The notes: a model not told the origin generated them from the letters alone. DNA of 64,000 nucleotides from Actinomadura chibensis NBRC 106107 (GCF_001552135.1 NZ_BCQP01000022.1:1-64000); one strand, 5' to 3'; positions 34,510-44,588 are shown, counted from the stretch's first letter. Program-made: numbers and translations.

Positions 34510-37500
34510 TGATCTCTCGGCGAGGCTTCCTCGGGGCCACGGCCGCGACCGGCGTGGCGCTCGGCGTGCCGGGGACGGCGCGGGCGGCGTCCGGCGGCGG
34601 GATGCGGGTGACCGCGCTCGACGTCCAGGACGCCCCGAACCCGCTCGGCATGGACGAGCCCGCGCCCCGGCTCGGCTGGCGGCTGGCCTCGCCGCGCCGC
34701 GGCGACGCGCAGACCGCGTACCAGGTCGTGGTCACCTCCGGGCGGGACGTCGTCTGGGACAGCGGCCGGGTCGCCTCCGCGCAGACGCGCAACATCGTGT
34801 ACGGCGGACCGGAGCTGCTGCCCGGCCGCCGGTACGAGTGGAAGGTGCGCGCCTGGGACGCGGCGGGCGGCACGTCCGGGTGGAGCGATCCAGGCTGGTG
34901 GGAGACGGGCGTCGGCGACTGGGGGACCGGCTGGATCTGGCCGGGCTCCACCGTCCCGGTCTGGGACGACTTCCGCCTGGAGGCCGACCTCACCGTCACC
35001 GAGCTGGCGTTCGGCCTGTTCTTCCGCGCGGACGGCGATTCCAACGGCTACATGTGGCAGCTCTCCGAGGGCTCGCTGCTGCGGCCGCACAAGCTGGTGA
35101 ACGGCGGCTGGACGGTGCTGAAGAGCGTGCCGATCCCCGTCGACCGGGTGGTCGGCACCCCGCTGAAGGTCGCGATCGACGCGCGCGGCGCCACCATCCG
35201 CACGTACGTGGACGGCGCGCTCGTGGACACCCTGTCCGACGGCACGTTCGCGTCCGGCACCGTCGGGCTGCGCACCGACGGCCGCGAGGCGGGCGTGCTG
35301 CGGCGGATCACCGTCACCGGCGGCGGCCCGCCGTTCGACGACGACCTCACCGGCGGCGCGCCCTACCGGTGGAGCGCGGGCACGGTCGCGGACGGCGAGC
35401 TGCGGATCACCGGCGCGGTCGCCTTCCCGCACCCGTTCAACCCGCTGCTGCGCAAGGAGTTCACGCTGCGGGCGCGGCCGTCGCGGGCCCGCGCCTACAT
35501 CTGCGGGCTCGGCTACCACGAGCTGTTCGTCAACGGCGAGCGCGTCGGCGACCACGTCCTCGATCCGGCGTGGACCGACTACGCGCGCCGCGCCGGGTAC
35601 GTCGTCCACGACGTCACTCGCCATCTGGCCAAGGGGCGCAACGCGGTCGGGGTGGCGCTCGGGCGCGGCTGGTTCGGCGGGATGGGCGCCGGGAAGATGG
35701 GGCCCGGCGATCCGGTGCCGGAGCCCGGCACGGGCTGGGACGGCCGCCAGCGCCTCCTGTTCCGCCTCGTCGCGGACGGCGCCGCGATCGTCGGCGACGG
35801 CACCTGGAAGACCGCCCCCGGCCCGTCGTACGCGGGCGCGGTCACCCCGGACACCGAGCACTACGACGCCCGGCTCGCCGTCCCCGGCTGGTCCGCGCCG
35901 GGCTTCGACGACACGGCCTGGACGGCCGCGAAGCCGATCCGGACCGCCGGCGTCGAGGTGCGGGCGCAGGCGATCGAGCCCATCAAGATCACCGACTCGC
36001 TCCGCCCGGTCGCGATCACCAATCCGGCGGCCGGGGTGTACGTGTACGACTTCGGCGTCAACATCGCGGGGGTCGTCCGGCTGAAGGTCCGGGGCCCGGC
36101 GGGGACCGAGGTGCGGCTGCGGCACGGCGAGCGGCTCGACGCGGACGGCACCGTCCACCCCGGCGGACGCGACCAGACCGACACCTACGTGCTGAGCGGC
36201 AAGGGCACCGAGGTGTGGCAGCCGTCGTTCAGCTACAAGGGGTTCCAGTTCGTCGAGGTGCGCGGGTACCCCGGCACGCCCGGACGCGACGCGCTCCGCG
36301 CCCTGCGCCTGCACACCACCGTCGCCAGCACGGGCCGCTTCACCTGCGCGAACGGCCTGCTGAACCGGATCCACGAGGCCGCGCGCTCCACCCTCCTCAA
36401 CAACCACGTCTCGGTGCCGACCGACGGCTCGATGGAGGAGAAGCTGCCGTGGACCGGCGACGCGGGCCTCATGGAGGACTCCGCCTTCGCCAACTACGAC
36501 ATGCGCCGCTTCTACGCCAAGTGGCTCACCGACATCCGCGACACGCAGGGCGAGGACGGCAACATCGCCTCGTGGGCGCCGCAGCCGCGCCCGGGGTTCC
36601 GCCCGCCGTCGCCGTCCTGGGCCAACCAGTACGTCGCGACGGTGTGGAACCTGCACCGGTACTACGACGCGCCCTGGGCGCTCGCCGAGTACTACGACTC
36701 GCTCAACCGGTACGCCGCCTACGAGGCGGGACGGCTGGACGGCAGGGGCCTCAGCACCGACGAGTGGGGCGACTACAACGCGCCGTCCGCGCAGAGCGCC
36801 GCCGTGAACGCGCTGATGGGCACCGCGTACGTGCACCGGACGCACGTCCAGCTCGCCGAGATCGCCGCCGAGCTGGGCAAGGACGCCGACGCTCGGCGCC
36901 TGCGCGGCAAGGCCGACGAGGTGGCCCGCGCGTTCAACGCCGCGTACCTGGACGCCGGGCGCGGCCTGTACCGGGCCGACGACGCGTACCGGCAGACGCC
37001 GAACGTGCTGGCGCTGGCGTTCGGGCTGGTGCCGTCCGAGCACGTCGAGGCGGTGGCGGCGAACCTCGTCCGGGACGTGGAGGACACGCACGACGGCCAC
37101 CTCGACACCGGCGTGCTCGGCACCAAGTACCTGCTGCCGGTGCTGTGCGACCACGGCCACGCCGACCTCGCCTACCGGGTCGCGACGCAGACGACCGAGC
37201 CGAGCTGGGGCTTCTGGTTCGCCAACGGCGCGACGTCGCTGTGGGAGATGTGGCACCTCGGCTCGCGCTCGCGCGGCCACGGCTTCCTCGGCACGGTCGA
37301 CGAGTGGTTCTACCGGTACGTGGCGGGGATCGAGCCGTCCGCGCCCGGCTACCGGCGGATCCTGATGCGCCCCTGCCTGCCCGCCGGGCTCGCCCGCGCG
37401 GAGGCGTCGATCGACACGGTCCGCGGCCGCGCCGCCGTGAGCTGGCGGCGGGAGGACGGGCGGCTGGCGCTGCGCGCCGAGGTGCCGGTCGGCGCCGTGG

Positions 37501-37616
37501 CCGAGGTGCGCCTGCCCGCCGCCGCCGTCGCGCTGGACGGCGCGCGGCCGCTCGGCCCCGGCCGCTTCGAGGCCGGTCCGGGCACCCATCGGTTCCAGGT
37601 GAGGAGAGGACGATGA
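34509..37616 (+). CDS. exported GH78 alpha-L-rhamnosidase 1
   Basis: The 1035-residue product begins with a Tat-type signal (SRRGFLGATAATGVALGVPG, then ARAA). An Ig-like N-terminal domain (residues ~35-130), beta-sandwich domains with a concanavalin-like part near residues 150-280, a GH78 N-terminal domain (ICGLGYHELFVNGERVGDHV), and the (alpha/alpha)6 catalytic barrel from about residue 610 follow. D639 and E643/E644 (TDGSMEEKLPWTGDA) occupy the general-acid region and E913 (NGATSLWEMW) the general-base position. It releases L-rhamnose from glycosides outside the cell. The gene lies between rhaI and the aldolase and overlaps both, so it belongs to the inducible operon. Confidence 0.9.
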   Translation: MISRRGFLGATAATGVALGVPGTARAASGGGMRVTALDVQDAPNPLGMDEPAPRLGWRLASPRRGDAQTAYQVVVTSGRDVVWDSGRVASAQTRNIVYGGPELLPGRRYEWKVRAWDAAGGTSGWSDPGWWETGVGDWGTGWIWPGSTVPVWDDFRLEADLTVTELAFGLFFRADGDSNGYMWQLSEGSLLRPHKLVNGGWTVLKSVPIPVDRVVGTPLKVAIDARGATIRTYVDGALVDTLSDGTFASGTVGLRTDGREAGVLRRITVTGGGPPFDDDLTGGAPYRWSAGTVADGELRITGAVAFPHPFNPLLRKEFTLRARPSRARAYICGLGYHELFVNGERVGDHVLDPAWTDYARRAGYVVHDVTRHLAKGRNAVGVALGRGWFGGMGAGKMGPGDPVPEPGTGWDGRQRLLFRLVADGAAIVGDGTWKTAPGPSYAGAVTPDTEHYDARLAVPGWSAPGFDDTAWTAAKPIRTAGVEVRAQAIEPIKITDSLRPVAITNPAAGVYVYDFGVNIAGVVRLKVRGPAGTEVRLRHGERLDADGTVHPGGRDQTDTYVLSGKGTEVWQPSFSYKGFQFVEVRGYPGTPGRDALRALRLHTTVASTGRFTCANGLLNRIHEAARSTLLNNHVSVPTDGSMEEKLPWTGDAGLMEDSAFANYDMRRFYAKWLTDIRDTQGEDGNIASWAPQPRPGFRPPSPSWANQYVATVWNLHRYYDAPWALAEYYDSLNRYAAYEAGRLDGRGLSTDEWGDYNAPSAQSAAVNALMGTAYVHRTHVQLAEIAAELGKDADARRLRGKADEVARAFNAAYLDAGRGLYRADDAYRQTPNVLALAFGLVPSEHVEAVAANLVRDVEDTHDGHLDTGVLGTKYLLPVLCDHGHADLAYRVATQTTEPSWGFWFANGATSLWEMWHLGSRSRGHGFLGTVDEWFYRYVAGIEPSAPGYRRILMRPCLPAGLARAEASIDTVRGRAAVSWRREDGRLALRAEVPVGAVAEVRLPAAAVALDGARPLGPGRFEAGPGTHRFQVRRGR

Positions 37617-39664
37617 CGGGCAGTCCGCCCGAGGTCGGGAAGCTGATCGAACGCGCGCACGCGCTCGGCTCCGACCCGCGCAACACCAACTACGCCGGGG
37701 GGAACGCGTCGGCCAAGGCGGTGGTGGAGGACCCGGTGACCGCGTCGCCGGTCGAGCTGATGTGGGTGAAGGGCTCCGGCGGCGACCTCGGTACGCTGAC
37801 CGAGGGCGGCCTCGCCGTGCTGCGGCTCGACCGGCTGCGCGCCCTCGCCGACGTCTACCCGGGCGTCGAGCGCGAGGACGAGATGGTCGCCGCGTTCGAC
37901 TACTGCCTGCACGGGAAGGGCGGGGCGGCGCCGTCCATCGACACCGCCATGCACGGCCTCGTGGACGCCGCGCACGTCGACCACCTGCACCCCGACTCCG
38001 GCATCGCGATCGCGACGGCGGCGGACGGCGAGGAGCTGACCCGGCGCGTCTTCGGCGGCCGGGTGGCGTGGGTGCCGTGGCGGCGCCCCGGTTTCCAGCT
38101 CGGCCTGGACATCGCCGCGATCAAGGCGGCGAACCCGGACGCGATCGGCGTGATCCTCGGCGGGCACGGCATCACCGCGTGGGGCGCCACGAGCGAGGAG
38201 TGCGAGGCGAACTCGCTCGACATCATCCGCACCGCCGAGGCCTACATCGCCGAGCACGGCCGGGCCGACCCGTTCGGCGAGGTGGTCCACCCGGCGCTCC
38301 CGGACGACGAGCGGCGGGCGCGGGCGGCGGCGCTGTTCCCGCTGCTGCGCGGGCTGGCCTCCACCGACCGGCGGCAGGTCGGGCACTTCACCGACTCGGC
38401 CGCCGTGCTCGACTTCGTCTCCCGCGCCGAGCATCCGCGGCTCGCCGCGCTCGGCACGTCCTGCCCGGACCACTTCCTGCGCACCAAGGTCGCGCCGATG
38501 GTCCTCGACCTGCCGCCGGACGCCCCGCTCGACGACGCCAAGGCCCGCCTCCGCGACCTGCACGCCGCCTACCGCGCGGAGTACGCCGCGTACTACGCGC
38601 GGCACGCCACCGCGGACTCGCCGCCGATGCGGGGCGCGGACCCGGCGATCGTGCTCGTCCCCGGCGTCGGCATGTTCTCCTTCGGCGCCGACAAGCAGAC
38701 CGCGCGCGTCGCGGGCGAGTTCTACGTCAACGCGATCAACGTGATGCGCGGCGCGGAGGCGCTGTCGTCGTACGCGCCGATCCCGGAGGCGGAGCGGTTC
38801 CGCATCGAGTACTGGGAGCTGGAGGAGGCCAAGCTCCGCCGCCGGCCGGCGCCGCGGCCGCTGGCGGCGCGGGTCGCGCTGGTCACCGGCGGCGGGTCCG
38901 GGATCGGCGCGGCCACCGCCCGCCGCCTCGCCGCCGAGGGCGCCTGCGTCGTCGTCGCCGACCGGGACGCCGCCGCCGCGGAGAAGGTCGCGGCGGAGAT
39001 CGGCGCGTCCGCGCCGCGGCCCGCCGACGCGGCCGTGGCGGTCGCCGCCGACGTGACGTCCGAGGACGAGGTCGCCGCCGCCGTCCGGGCCGCCGTCCTC
39101 GCGTTCGGCGGGGTCGACCTCGTCGTCAACAACGCCGGGCTGTCGATCTCCCGGCCGCTGCTGGAGACGAGCGCGCGCGACTGGGACGTCCAGCACGACG
39201 TCATGGCGCGCGGCTCGTTCCTCGTCTCCCGCGAGACCGCCCGCGTCATGGTCGAGCAGGCGGCGGGCGGCGACATCGTCTACATCGCGTCGAAGAACGG
39301 CGTGTTCGCCGGGCCGAACAACATCGCCTACGGCGCGGCCAAGGCCGACCAGGCGCACCAGGTGCGGCTGCTCGCCGCCGAGCTCGGCGAGCACGGGATC
39401 CGCGTCAACGGCGTCAACCCGGACGGCGTCGTCCGCGGCTCCGGGATCTTCGCGGGCGGCTGGGGCGCCGAGCGCGCCGCCGTGTACGGGGTGGCGGAGG
39501 AGCGGCTCGGCGAGTTCTACGCGCAGCGGACGCTGCTGAAACGCGAGGTGCTGCCCGAGCATGTCGCGGCCGCCGTCGCCGCGCTCACCTGCGGGGACCT
39601 GACGCACACGACCGGCCTGCACGTGCCCGTGGACGCGGGCGTCGCCGCCGCGTTCCTGCGCTGA
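37613..39664 (+). CDS. rhaEW: bifunctional rhamnulose-1-phosphate aldolase / L-lactaldehyde dehydrogenase
   Basis: The 683-residue product fuses a class II aldolase domain (residues ~1-415; DHLHPDSGIAIATA and GGHGITAWG contain zinc histidines) to a short-chain dehydrogenase (~420-683; LVTGGGSGIGAATA, NNAG, S560, Y573-x3-K577). This is the RhaEW arrangement. The aldolase yields DHAP and L-lactaldehyde, and the dehydrogenase oxidises lactaldehyde to L-lactate with NAD. The LutABC genes in the opposite operon would then oxidise lactate to pyruvate. The start overlaps the GH78 stop (ATGA). It is the last gene of the compact rightward operon. Confidence 0.93.
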   Translation: MTGSPPEVGKLIERAHALGSDPRNTNYAGGNASAKAVVEDPVTASPVELMWVKGSGGDLGTLTEGGLAVLRLDRLRALADVYPGVEREDEMVAAFDYCLHGKGGAAPSIDTAMHGLVDAAHVDHLHPDSGIAIATAADGEELTRRVFGGRVAWVPWRRPGFQLGLDIAAIKAANPDAIGVILGGHGITAWGATSEECEANSLDIIRTAEAYIAEHGRADPFGEVVHPALPDDERRARAAALFPLLRGLASTDRRQVGHFTDSAAVLDFVSRAEHPRLAALGTSCPDHFLRTKVAPMVLDLPPDAPLDDAKARLRDLHAAYRAEYAAYYARHATADSPPMRGADPAIVLVPGVGMFSFGADKQTARVAGEFYVNAINVMRGAEALSSYAPIPEAERFRIEYWELEEAKLRRRPAPRPLAARVALVTGGGSGIGAATARRLAAEGACVVVADRDAAAAEKVAAEIGASAPRPADAAVAVAADVTSEDEVAAAVRAAVLAFGGVDLVVNNAGLSISRPLLETSARDWDVQHDVMARGSFLVSRETARVMVEQAAGGDIVYIASKNGVFAGPNNIAYGAAKADQAHQVRLLAAELGEHGIRVNGVNPDGVVRGSGIFAGGWGAERAAVYGVAEERLGEFYAQRTLLKREVLPEHVAAAVAALTCGDLTHTTGLHVPVDAGVAAAFLR

Positions 39665-39678
39665 CCGCGCGGGACGCG

Positions 39679-39709
39679 GACCGGTCGGCGGAGGGAGACC
39701 GGTCGGCGG
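39679..39709. repeat. 13-bp direct repeat with palindromic core in the 223-bp gap after the aldolase gene
   Basis: GACCGGTCGGCGG occurs at 39679-39691 and 39697-39709; its core GACCGGTC is a palindrome, and the copies are 18 bp apart. It could be an operator for the following isomerase/GH78 pair. I see no AAAACGTT site in this gap, nor a clear terminator. Confidence 0.4.
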
Positions 39710-39887
39710 CCCGGACCGCGAGGCCGCGGCGCTCACATCGCCGCGTCCGCGCCGTCCCCACCCGGGCCGCCGGCCGTCCCTGAAGGGCCCGCTCGACCAA
39801 AAGGAACCCGACACGAGAACGAAGGGCCGGGTCCAGAAGTTTCCCCCATTTCGACGACCTGTCCGCGAATGACGACGAGGAGAGGAC

Positions 39888-41306
39888 ATGCCGGACAACA
39901 CGACCCGGCCGCCGGTGAAGGTCGGCCTGGTGGCAGGGGGCCTCGGCGCGTACTGGCCGCAGTTCCCGGAACTGCTGCCGCAACTGAAACGGTCGGCCGA
40001 GCGCGTCGCGGAGCGGATGCGGGGGCTCGGCGCCGAGGTGGTGGACGCCGGGTTCGTCTCCGACGCGCGGGAGGGCGCGGAGGCCGCCGAACGGCTCCGC
40101 GCGGCGGGCTGCGACCTCATCGTCGGCTTCCTCACCACCTACATGACCGCGACGATGCTCGTCCCCGTCGCGCAGCGCGCGGACGCGCCGGTCCTGCTGA
40201 TCAACCTCCAGCCGACCGAGTCGATGGACCACGCGACGTTCGACACCGGCCAGTGGCTCGCCTACTGCGGCGCGTGCCCGCTGCCGGAGATGGCGAACGC
40301 GTTCGCGCGCTGCGGCGTCCCGTTCCGCTCCGTCTCCGGCCACCTGGAGGACGAGCGCGCCTGGACGCGGATCGCCCGCTGGGTCCGCGCCGCCGGGGTG
40401 CGGGCCGCGCTCCGCCGCGGACGGCACGGCCTGATGGGCCACCTCTACCCCGGCATGCTCGACGTCTCCACCGACCTCACCCTGGTCAGCGCCAACTTCG
40501 GCGGCCACGTCGAGGTGCTGGAGTTCGACGACCTGCGCGTCCGGGTGGAGAAGGTCACGGACGCGGAGGCCGCCGCGAAGAAGGCGGAGGCGGAGTCGAT
40601 CTTCGAGCTGGACGCGTCCGTGAACGACGACGACCTGGCCTGGGCGGCCCGCGTGTCCGTCGGCCTCGACCGGCTCGTCGCCGACTTCGGGCTCGACAGC
40701 CTCGCCTACTACCACCGCGGCCTGGACGGCGAGGTCCACGAGCGGCTCGGCGCCGGGATGATCCTCGGCGCGTCGCTGCTCACCGCGCGCGGCGTCCCGG
40801 CGGCGGGGGAGTACGAGCTGCGCACGTCCCTCGCCATGCTGGTCGCCGACCGGCTCGGCGCGGGCGGCTCGTTCACCGAGCTGCAGGCCCTCGACTTCAC
40901 CCGCGGCCACGTCGAGATGGGGCACGACGGGCCCGCCCACCTGGCGATCAGCGCGAGGCGGCCGCTGCTCCGCGGGCTCGGCGTCTACCACGGCAAGCGC
41001 GGCTACGGCGTGTCCGTCGAGTTCGACGTGCGGCACGGCCCGGTCACCGCGTTCGGGATCATCCAGCGCCGGGACGGGACGTTCGCGTTCGCCGCGTCCG
41101 AGGGCGAGACCGTGGACGGCCCGCTGCTGCGGATCGGCAACACCACGTCCCGCGTCGACTTCGGCTGCGACCCCGGCGAATGGACCGACGCCTGGAGCGC
41201 CACCGGGATCTCGCACCACTGGGCCCTCGGCACCGGGCACATGGTCGCCGACCTCAAGGCCGTCGCCGACCTCCTGGAGATCGACCTCGTCCACGTGAAC
41301 CCCTGA
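39888..41306 (+). CDS. L-fucose/L-arabinose isomerase family protein
   Basis: The 472-residue product resembles the AraA/FucI fold: an N-terminal nucleotide-binding-like domain (VGLVAGGLGAYWPQFPELLP), LIVGFLTTYMTATML, LLINLQPTE, and a C-terminal part with ALDFTRGHVEMGHDGPAH and ISHHWALGTGHM. The metal-binding His and Glu positions of arabinose isomerases are plausible in these segments. Actual substrate is unknown: fucose, arabinose, rhamnose or a related aldose. It starts at ATG 39888 behind GAGGAGAGG and is followed after 69 bp by a second GH78 gene, so the pair may handle another sugar set free from rhamnosides. Confidence 0.82.
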   Translation: MPDNTTRPPVKVGLVAGGLGAYWPQFPELLPQLKRSAERVAERMRGLGAEVVDAGFVSDAREGAEAAERLRAAGCDLIVGFLTTYMTATMLVPVAQRADAPVLLINLQPTESMDHATFDTGQWLAYCGACPLPEMANAFARCGVPFRSVSGHLEDERAWTRIARWVRAAGVRAALRRGRHGLMGHLYPGMLDVSTDLTLVSANFGGHVEVLEFDDLRVRVEKVTDAEAAAKKAEAESIFELDASVNDDDLAWAARVSVGLDRLVADFGLDSLAYYHRGLDGEVHERLGAGMILGASLLTARGVPAAGEYELRTSLAMLVADRLGAGGSFTELQALDFTRGHVEMGHDGPAHLAISARRPLLRGLGVYHGKRGYGVSVEFDVRHGPVTAFGIIQRRDGTFAFAASEGETVDGPLLRIGNTTSRVDFGCDPGEWTDAWSATGISHHWALGTGHMVADLKAVADLLEIDLVHVNP

Positions 41307-41375
41307 CGGACATCCCGCTCCGTTCCCGCTCCCACCTCCCGACCTTCGTTCCAACCAGCGCTGAGGAGCACGTCC

Positions 41376-44300
41376 ATGAGCGAGTTGTCCAGGAGAAGGT
41401 TCGTCCAGGCGGGCGGGGTCGCCGCGGCGGCGGTCACGGCGGGCGGCGCGCTCGCCGCGCCCGCCTCGGCCGCCCCCGGCGGACCGGCGGCGCGGACGCC
41501 GCGCCCCGTCGACCCGCGCGTCGACCACCTGCGGTCGCCGCTCGGCATCGACGCGGCGCGGCCGACGCTGAGCTGGCGCTTCGCCGCCGGGCCGCGCGAC
41601 GCGGTGCAGACGGCCTTCCAGGTGCGGGTGGCGAGCGCGGACGACCGGCTCGCCCGCCCCGACCTGTGGGACTCCGGCAAGGTCGCGGGCGGCGCCGTGT
41701 CCGCCGTCTACGCCGGACGCGCGCTCCGGTCGCGCGAACGGGCGTCGTGGCAGGTCAGGGTGTGGGACGGGCAGGGCCGCGCGTCCGCGTGGAGCGAGCC
41801 GTCCCACTTCGAGACGGGCCTGCTCGCCGCCGCCGACTGGACGGCCCGCTGGATCGGCCACCCGGCGTGGTCGGGCGAGCCGCGGCCGCGGCCCGCGACG
41901 GTCGCGTTCCCGGCGCGGACGGCGCGGTACGTCCGGCTGAACGTGACCCGGCTCGGCCTGCCGATCAAGGAGGGCTGGCCGTACAAGGTGTCGCGGCTCC
42001 AGCTCGCCGAGGTGGAGGTCCGGGACGGCGCGTCCGGCCCGAACGTGGCGCTGAGGGCCCGGGTGACCGCGTCCGAGAGCTACACCGTCGGCGGCCAGTG
42101 GGAGCCGAAGGCCGTCACGGACGGCTCGCTGACCAGCGACGACGCCCCGTTCGGCTACACGAGCCTGGAGCGCCGGGACCAGGATCTCGCGAGCCCCGTC
42201 TGGCTCCGGATCGACCTCGGGGAGGAGCGGCGGTTCGACCGCGTGGTGCTGTACCCGCGCACCGACGCCATGACCGACGACGAGAAGACCCCGAACTTCC
42301 CCGAGGACTTCACGGTCGAGACGTCCGACGACGGCACGGCCTTCGACACGGCGGCCACGGTCAAGGGGCAGGAGGCGCCGCCGCCGCTGCACCGCGGGCC
42401 CGCGGCGCTGCCGGTCTTCGAGCGCGGCTTCAGGCTGGGCAAGCGGGTGCGGACGGCCCGCCTCTACGCGACCGCGCTCGGCGTCCTGGACGTCACCGTG
42501 AACGGGCGGCCGGTCAGCGACGCCGTCCTGGAACCGCCGTACAGCACGTACAAGAAGCGGCTCGTCTACTCCACCTACGACGTCACCAAGCTGCTGCACC
42601 GGGGCGGCAACACGGTGCGGGTCGAGCTGGGCCCGGGGATGGCGCACGTCCCGCCGACCCCCGGGCGCTACGAGAAGCTGACCCGCTCGGACGGCAAGCC
42701 CGCCTTCCTCGCCCAGCTCGACATCACCTACACCGACGGCACGCGCGAGACCGTGGCGTCGGACCCGTCCTGGCGCGCCGCGCTCGGCGCGACGACCTTC
42801 GCCAACTGGTACGGCGGCGAGGACCACGACGCCCGCCGCGTCATCGGGGACGGCGACTGGACGGATGCGATCGAGGTCGCGTCGCCGACCGCGAGCCTCG
42901 CCGCCCGCACGTCCCCGCCGATCGAGCCGGTCGCCGTGCTGCGCACCCGGAAGATCACGCAGCCGAAGGACGGCGTGTACGTCGTCGACCTCGGCGTGAA
43001 CTTCGCCGGATGGCCGAAGCTGCGCGTCAGCGGCCCCGCCGGGACGACGGTCACGATGCGCCCCGGCGAGCTGCTCGCCGCGGACGGCACCGTCAGCCAG
43101 CACACCACCGGCTCGCCGATCTGGGACACCTACACCCTGTCCGGGCGCGGCACGGAGACGTGGCATCCCCGGTTCGTCTACCACGGCTTCCGCTACCTGC
43201 AGCTCGAAGGGCTGCCGGCCGCGCCGGACGACGGCACGGTCACCGGGATCGTGCTGCGCGCCGCGAACGAGGCGGCGGGCACGTTCACCAGCTCGCACGG
43301 CCTGCTCAACGACATCCACAAGATCATCGACCGGGCCGTGCAGAGCAACATGTACTCCGTCCTGACCGACTGCCCGCACCGGGAGAAGCTCGGCTGGCTG
43401 GAGCAGGCCAACCTCGTGTTCCCGGCCGTCGCGCGCAACTACGACGTGGCCGCCTACTACGGCGACATCGTCCGGAACATCGCCGAAGCCCAGACCGAGG
43501 ACGGGCTCGTCCCCGACATCGCGCCCGAGTTCACCGTCTTCTCCGGCGGTTTCAGGGACGACCCCAACTGGGGCAACGTCATCGTGTTCGCGCCCTGGCA
43601 GATGTACCGCGCCTACGGCGACACCGCGACGCTGCGCGCCTACTACCCCAACATGGTCCGCTACGTGGACCACCTGACCCGCAAGGCGAGCGGGCACCTG
43701 CTCGACTACGGCCTCGGCGACTGGATCGCGTTCGACACGAGCACCCCGACCGGCGTCACCGCGACCTTCGGCTACCACCGGGCCGTCTCCGCCCTCGCCC
43801 GCATCGCGGAGGTCATCGGCCGGGACGCGGACGCCGCGAAGTACGAGGCGCTCGCCGCGGACATCGGCGACGCGTTCAACGCGAAGTACGCCACCGGCGA
43901 CACCTACGGGTCGGGCAGCCAGGCGTGCGACGCGTTCGCGCTGGACATGGGCGTCGTCCCGGCGGCGAAGCGGGACGCCGTCCTCGCCCACCTCGTCGAC
44001 TCGATCAAGGCGAAGGGCTACCACCTCACCGTCGGCGAGATCGCGCTGCCGTCGGTGTTCCACGTGCTGTCGGCGGCGGGACGCGACGACGTCGTCCACG
44101 CCTTCGCCACGCAGACCGGCAACCCCAGCTACGGGTACCAGGTCGTCCACGGCGCGACGTCGCTGACCGAGAACTGGGACGGGCCCACCTCCGGCCTGTC
44201 GCAGAACCACTTCATGCTCGGCGCGATCGACGAGTGGTTCCACGCCGGGCTCGCGGGCCTCGGGCAGACCGACGACTCGGTCGGGTTCGAGACGCTGCTC

Positions 44301-44576
44301 GTCCGCCCGGCCGTCGTCGGCGACGTCACCCGCGCCGCCGCGACCTACGAGACGCCGCGCGGCCGCGCCGCGTCCGCGTGGCGGCGCACCGGCCGGAGGC
44401 TGCGGCTGGACGTGACCGTCCCGCCCGGCGCGAAGGCCCGCGTGGAGTTCCCGCTCCTCGGCGGGAACTCGGGGCCGAACGCCCCCTCCGACGCCCGGCG
44501 GCTGGGCGTGAAGGACGGACGCGCCCTCTTCGAGATCGGCTCCGGCGACTGGACGTTCGAGAACACCGCGTCCTGA
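41376..44576 (+). CDS. exported GH78 alpha-L-rhamnosidase 2 with inserted discoidin-like domain
   Basis: The 1066-residue product has a Tat signal (SRRRFVQAGGVAAAAVTAGG), an Ig-like N-terminal domain (residues ~45-150), and a beta-sandwich insert around residues 185-335 (RYVRLNVTRL, LAEVEVRDG, WLRIDLGEERRFDRVVLYP) like F5/8 type C carbohydrate-binding modules. A GH78 N-terminal domain and catalytic barrel follow. D665 and E670 (TDCPHREKLGWLEQ) match the general-acid motif of characterised GH78 enzymes and E932 (TSLTENWDG) the base. It acts outside the cell on rhamnosides, probably polymers, given the binding module. A shared hairpin closes it off from the convergent gene. Confidence 0.92.
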   Translation: MSELSRRRFVQAGGVAAAAVTAGGALAAPASAAPGGPAARTPRPVDPRVDHLRSPLGIDAARPTLSWRFAAGPRDAVQTAFQVRVASADDRLARPDLWDSGKVAGGAVSAVYAGRALRSRERASWQVRVWDGQGRASAWSEPSHFETGLLAAADWTARWIGHPAWSGEPRPRPATVAFPARTARYVRLNVTRLGLPIKEGWPYKVSRLQLAEVEVRDGASGPNVALRARVTASESYTVGGQWEPKAVTDGSLTSDDAPFGYTSLERRDQDLASPVWLRIDLGEERRFDRVVLYPRTDAMTDDEKTPNFPEDFTVETSDDGTAFDTAATVKGQEAPPPLHRGPAALPVFERGFRLGKRVRTARLYATALGVLDVTVNGRPVSDAVLEPPYSTYKKRLVYSTYDVTKLLHRGGNTVRVELGPGMAHVPPTPGRYEKLTRSDGKPAFLAQLDITYTDGTRETVASDPSWRAALGATTFANWYGGEDHDARRVIGDGDWTDAIEVASPTASLAARTSPPIEPVAVLRTRKITQPKDGVYVVDLGVNFAGWPKLRVSGPAGTTVTMRPGELLAADGTVSQHTTGSPIWDTYTLSGRGTETWHPRFVYHGFRYLQLEGLPAAPDDGTVTGIVLRAANEAAGTFTSSHGLLNDIHKIIDRAVQSNMYSVLTDCPHREKLGWLEQANLVFPAVARNYDVAAYYGDIVRNIAEAQTEDGLVPDIAPEFTVFSGGFRDDPNWGNVIVFAPWQMYRAYGDTATLRAYYPNMVRYVDHLTRKASGHLLDYGLGDWIAFDTSTPTGVTATFGYHRAVSALARIAEVIGRDADAAKYEALAADIGDAFNAKYATGDTYGSGSQACDAFALDMGVVPAAKRDAVLAHLVDSIKAKGYHLTVGEIALPSVFHVLSAAGRDDVVHAFATQTGNPSYGYQVVHGATSLTENWDGPTSGLSQNHFMLGAIDEWFHAGLAGLGQTDDSVGFETLLVRPAVVGDVTRAAATYETPRGRAASAWRRTGRRLRLDVTVPPGAKARVEFPLLGGNSGPNAPSDARRLGVKDGRALFEIGSGDWTFENTAS

Positions 44577-44588
44577 CGGCGGCGGTCC

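Noticed and set aside
39585..44243. 1552-codon open frame on the minus strand opposite the isomerase and GH78 genes
   Set aside because: It is the antisense shadow of GC-rich codons. The translation is Arg/Val/Gly/Asp-rich and low in variety, with no motif, whereas the plus strand has clear domains.
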